Source of the DNA: an uncultured Clostridia bacterium
GTDB lineage: Bacteria; Bacillota; Clostridia; Oscillospirales; Ruminococcaceae
Direction of reading: 5' to 3'
DNA length: 14,352 bases
Assembly: GCA_937901805.1 (NCBI GenBank)
Contig: CALDJI010000179.1
Span: 1-14,352 of the forward strand
The notes beneath the pieces are model-generated. The model had not been told where the DNA came from. It saw only the letters and a list, made by a program, of their open reading frames with translations, and ran no database searches. Position 1 is the first letter of the stretch, and the number at the start of each line of letters is the position of its first letter. The translations under genes were made by a program, and so were the position numbers. Positions 14,151-14,352 of the stretch are shown piece after piece.

Positions 14151-14352
14151 CTTCGAATTGGCCATCCTTTCTTTCCCGGCGGTTTGGCGTCAATGCAAAA
14201 CAGACGGCGTAAACCGCCTTTGTCCCAGCTGCTTTGAGTTCTCCGGCACATTCCCGGAGGGTCGCCCCGGTTGTGGAGACATCATCCACCAACAGGAGCG
14301 TTTTCCCATAGATCCGCTTTGGATCTGTGATATAATAGGCATCTTTTACATT
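14137..14352 (-). CDS. ComF family phosphoribosyltransferase-like protein, C-terminal part
   Basis: The last 71 codons of a gene entering from the right edge. The PRPP-binding loop typical of type I phosphoribosyltransferases is clear: KTLLLVDDVSTTGATLREC. It is followed by ELKAAGTKAVYAVCFALTP, as in ComFC/GntX proteins. ComFC members act in DNA uptake during natural transformation, helping import single strands, but in many Clostridia the role of the homologue is untested. The stop (14137-14139) overlaps the mreB-like start by 14 bases, so the two are co-transcribed. A comF-then-mreB order is familiar to me from other clostridial genomes, which supports both assignments. Confidence 0.88.
   Translation of the reverse strand, partial: NVKDAYYITDPKRIYGKTLLLVDDVSTTGATLRECAGELKAAGTKAVYAVCFALTPNRRERKDGQFEDAEF

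Noticed and set aside
14151..14251. Longer N-terminus for the mreB-like gene in the downstream frame
   Set aside because: That stretch is the ComF-type gene read in another frame; the true MreB start lies at 14150 in a different frame.
1..14352. CRISPR arrays, tRNA/rRNA genes, insertion sequences, phage genes
   Set aside because: No regularly spaced repeats, cloverleaf or rRNA-like sequence, transposase or phage protein was recognised on either strand by eye.

Overview
The window looks like chromosome from a low-to-mid GC, spore-forming member of the Clostridia (Bacillota), probably a Ruminococcaceae/Oscillospirales-type anaerobe. This is inferred from strong AGGAGG-type ribosome binding sites, clostridial-type protein sequences, two CotF-type spore coat genes and a sodium-pumping decarboxylase subunit pair. 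TAA, TAG and TGA all end genes here, so the code is the standard bacterial one. Nearly every gene is on the minus strand; only the mscS-type channel gene is on the plus strand.

Reading in the direction of transcription (right to left), the right edge holds the end of a ComF-type phosphoribosyltransferase gene that overlaps a divergent mreB-like gene. That gene carries a two-base deletion near codon 23 that breaks its frame. A terminator hairpin follows, then two small CotF-type spore coat genes, then a bidirectional terminator shared with the convergent mscS gene. A 371-base divergent intergenic region holds recognisable promoters for mscS (+) and for oadG-oadB (-). The oad pair encodes the gamma and beta membrane subunits of a Na+-translocating decarboxylase and ends at a strong terminator. 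No carboxyltransferase or biotin carrier gene is present.

Next comes pcrA (UvrD/Rep-family helicase). All its helicase motifs are intact, but one in-frame TAA stands where the conserved Gln of motif IV should be. Downstream of a 172-base gap lies a long, tightly packed minus-strand gene cluster running off the left edge. Its order is a Cys-rich conserved clostridial protein, a thymidylate-kinase-like protein, a DUF2156 protein, a GNAT acetyltransferase, a DJ-1/PfpI protein, 5-formyltetrahydrofolate cyclo-ligase, mltG and a U32-family protein. Spacings are -13 to +73 bases, with ATGA or short overlaps, so one or a few transcripts are likely. The themes are nucleotide and folate metabolism, peptidoglycan processing and RNA modification; mltG next to a U32 gene resembles the B. 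subtilis yrrL-yrrO neighbourhood.

I found no clearly new multi-gene system, CRISPR array, tRNA, rRNA or insertion sequence. The most notable observations are the two single-lesion disruptions of core genes (pcrA, mreB), altered ATP-site residues in the MreB-like protein, an Asp-to-Ala change in the DRY motif of the thymidylate-kinase-like protein, the unassigned Cys-rich protein, and a coat-gene pair bracketed by two near-matching hairpins.
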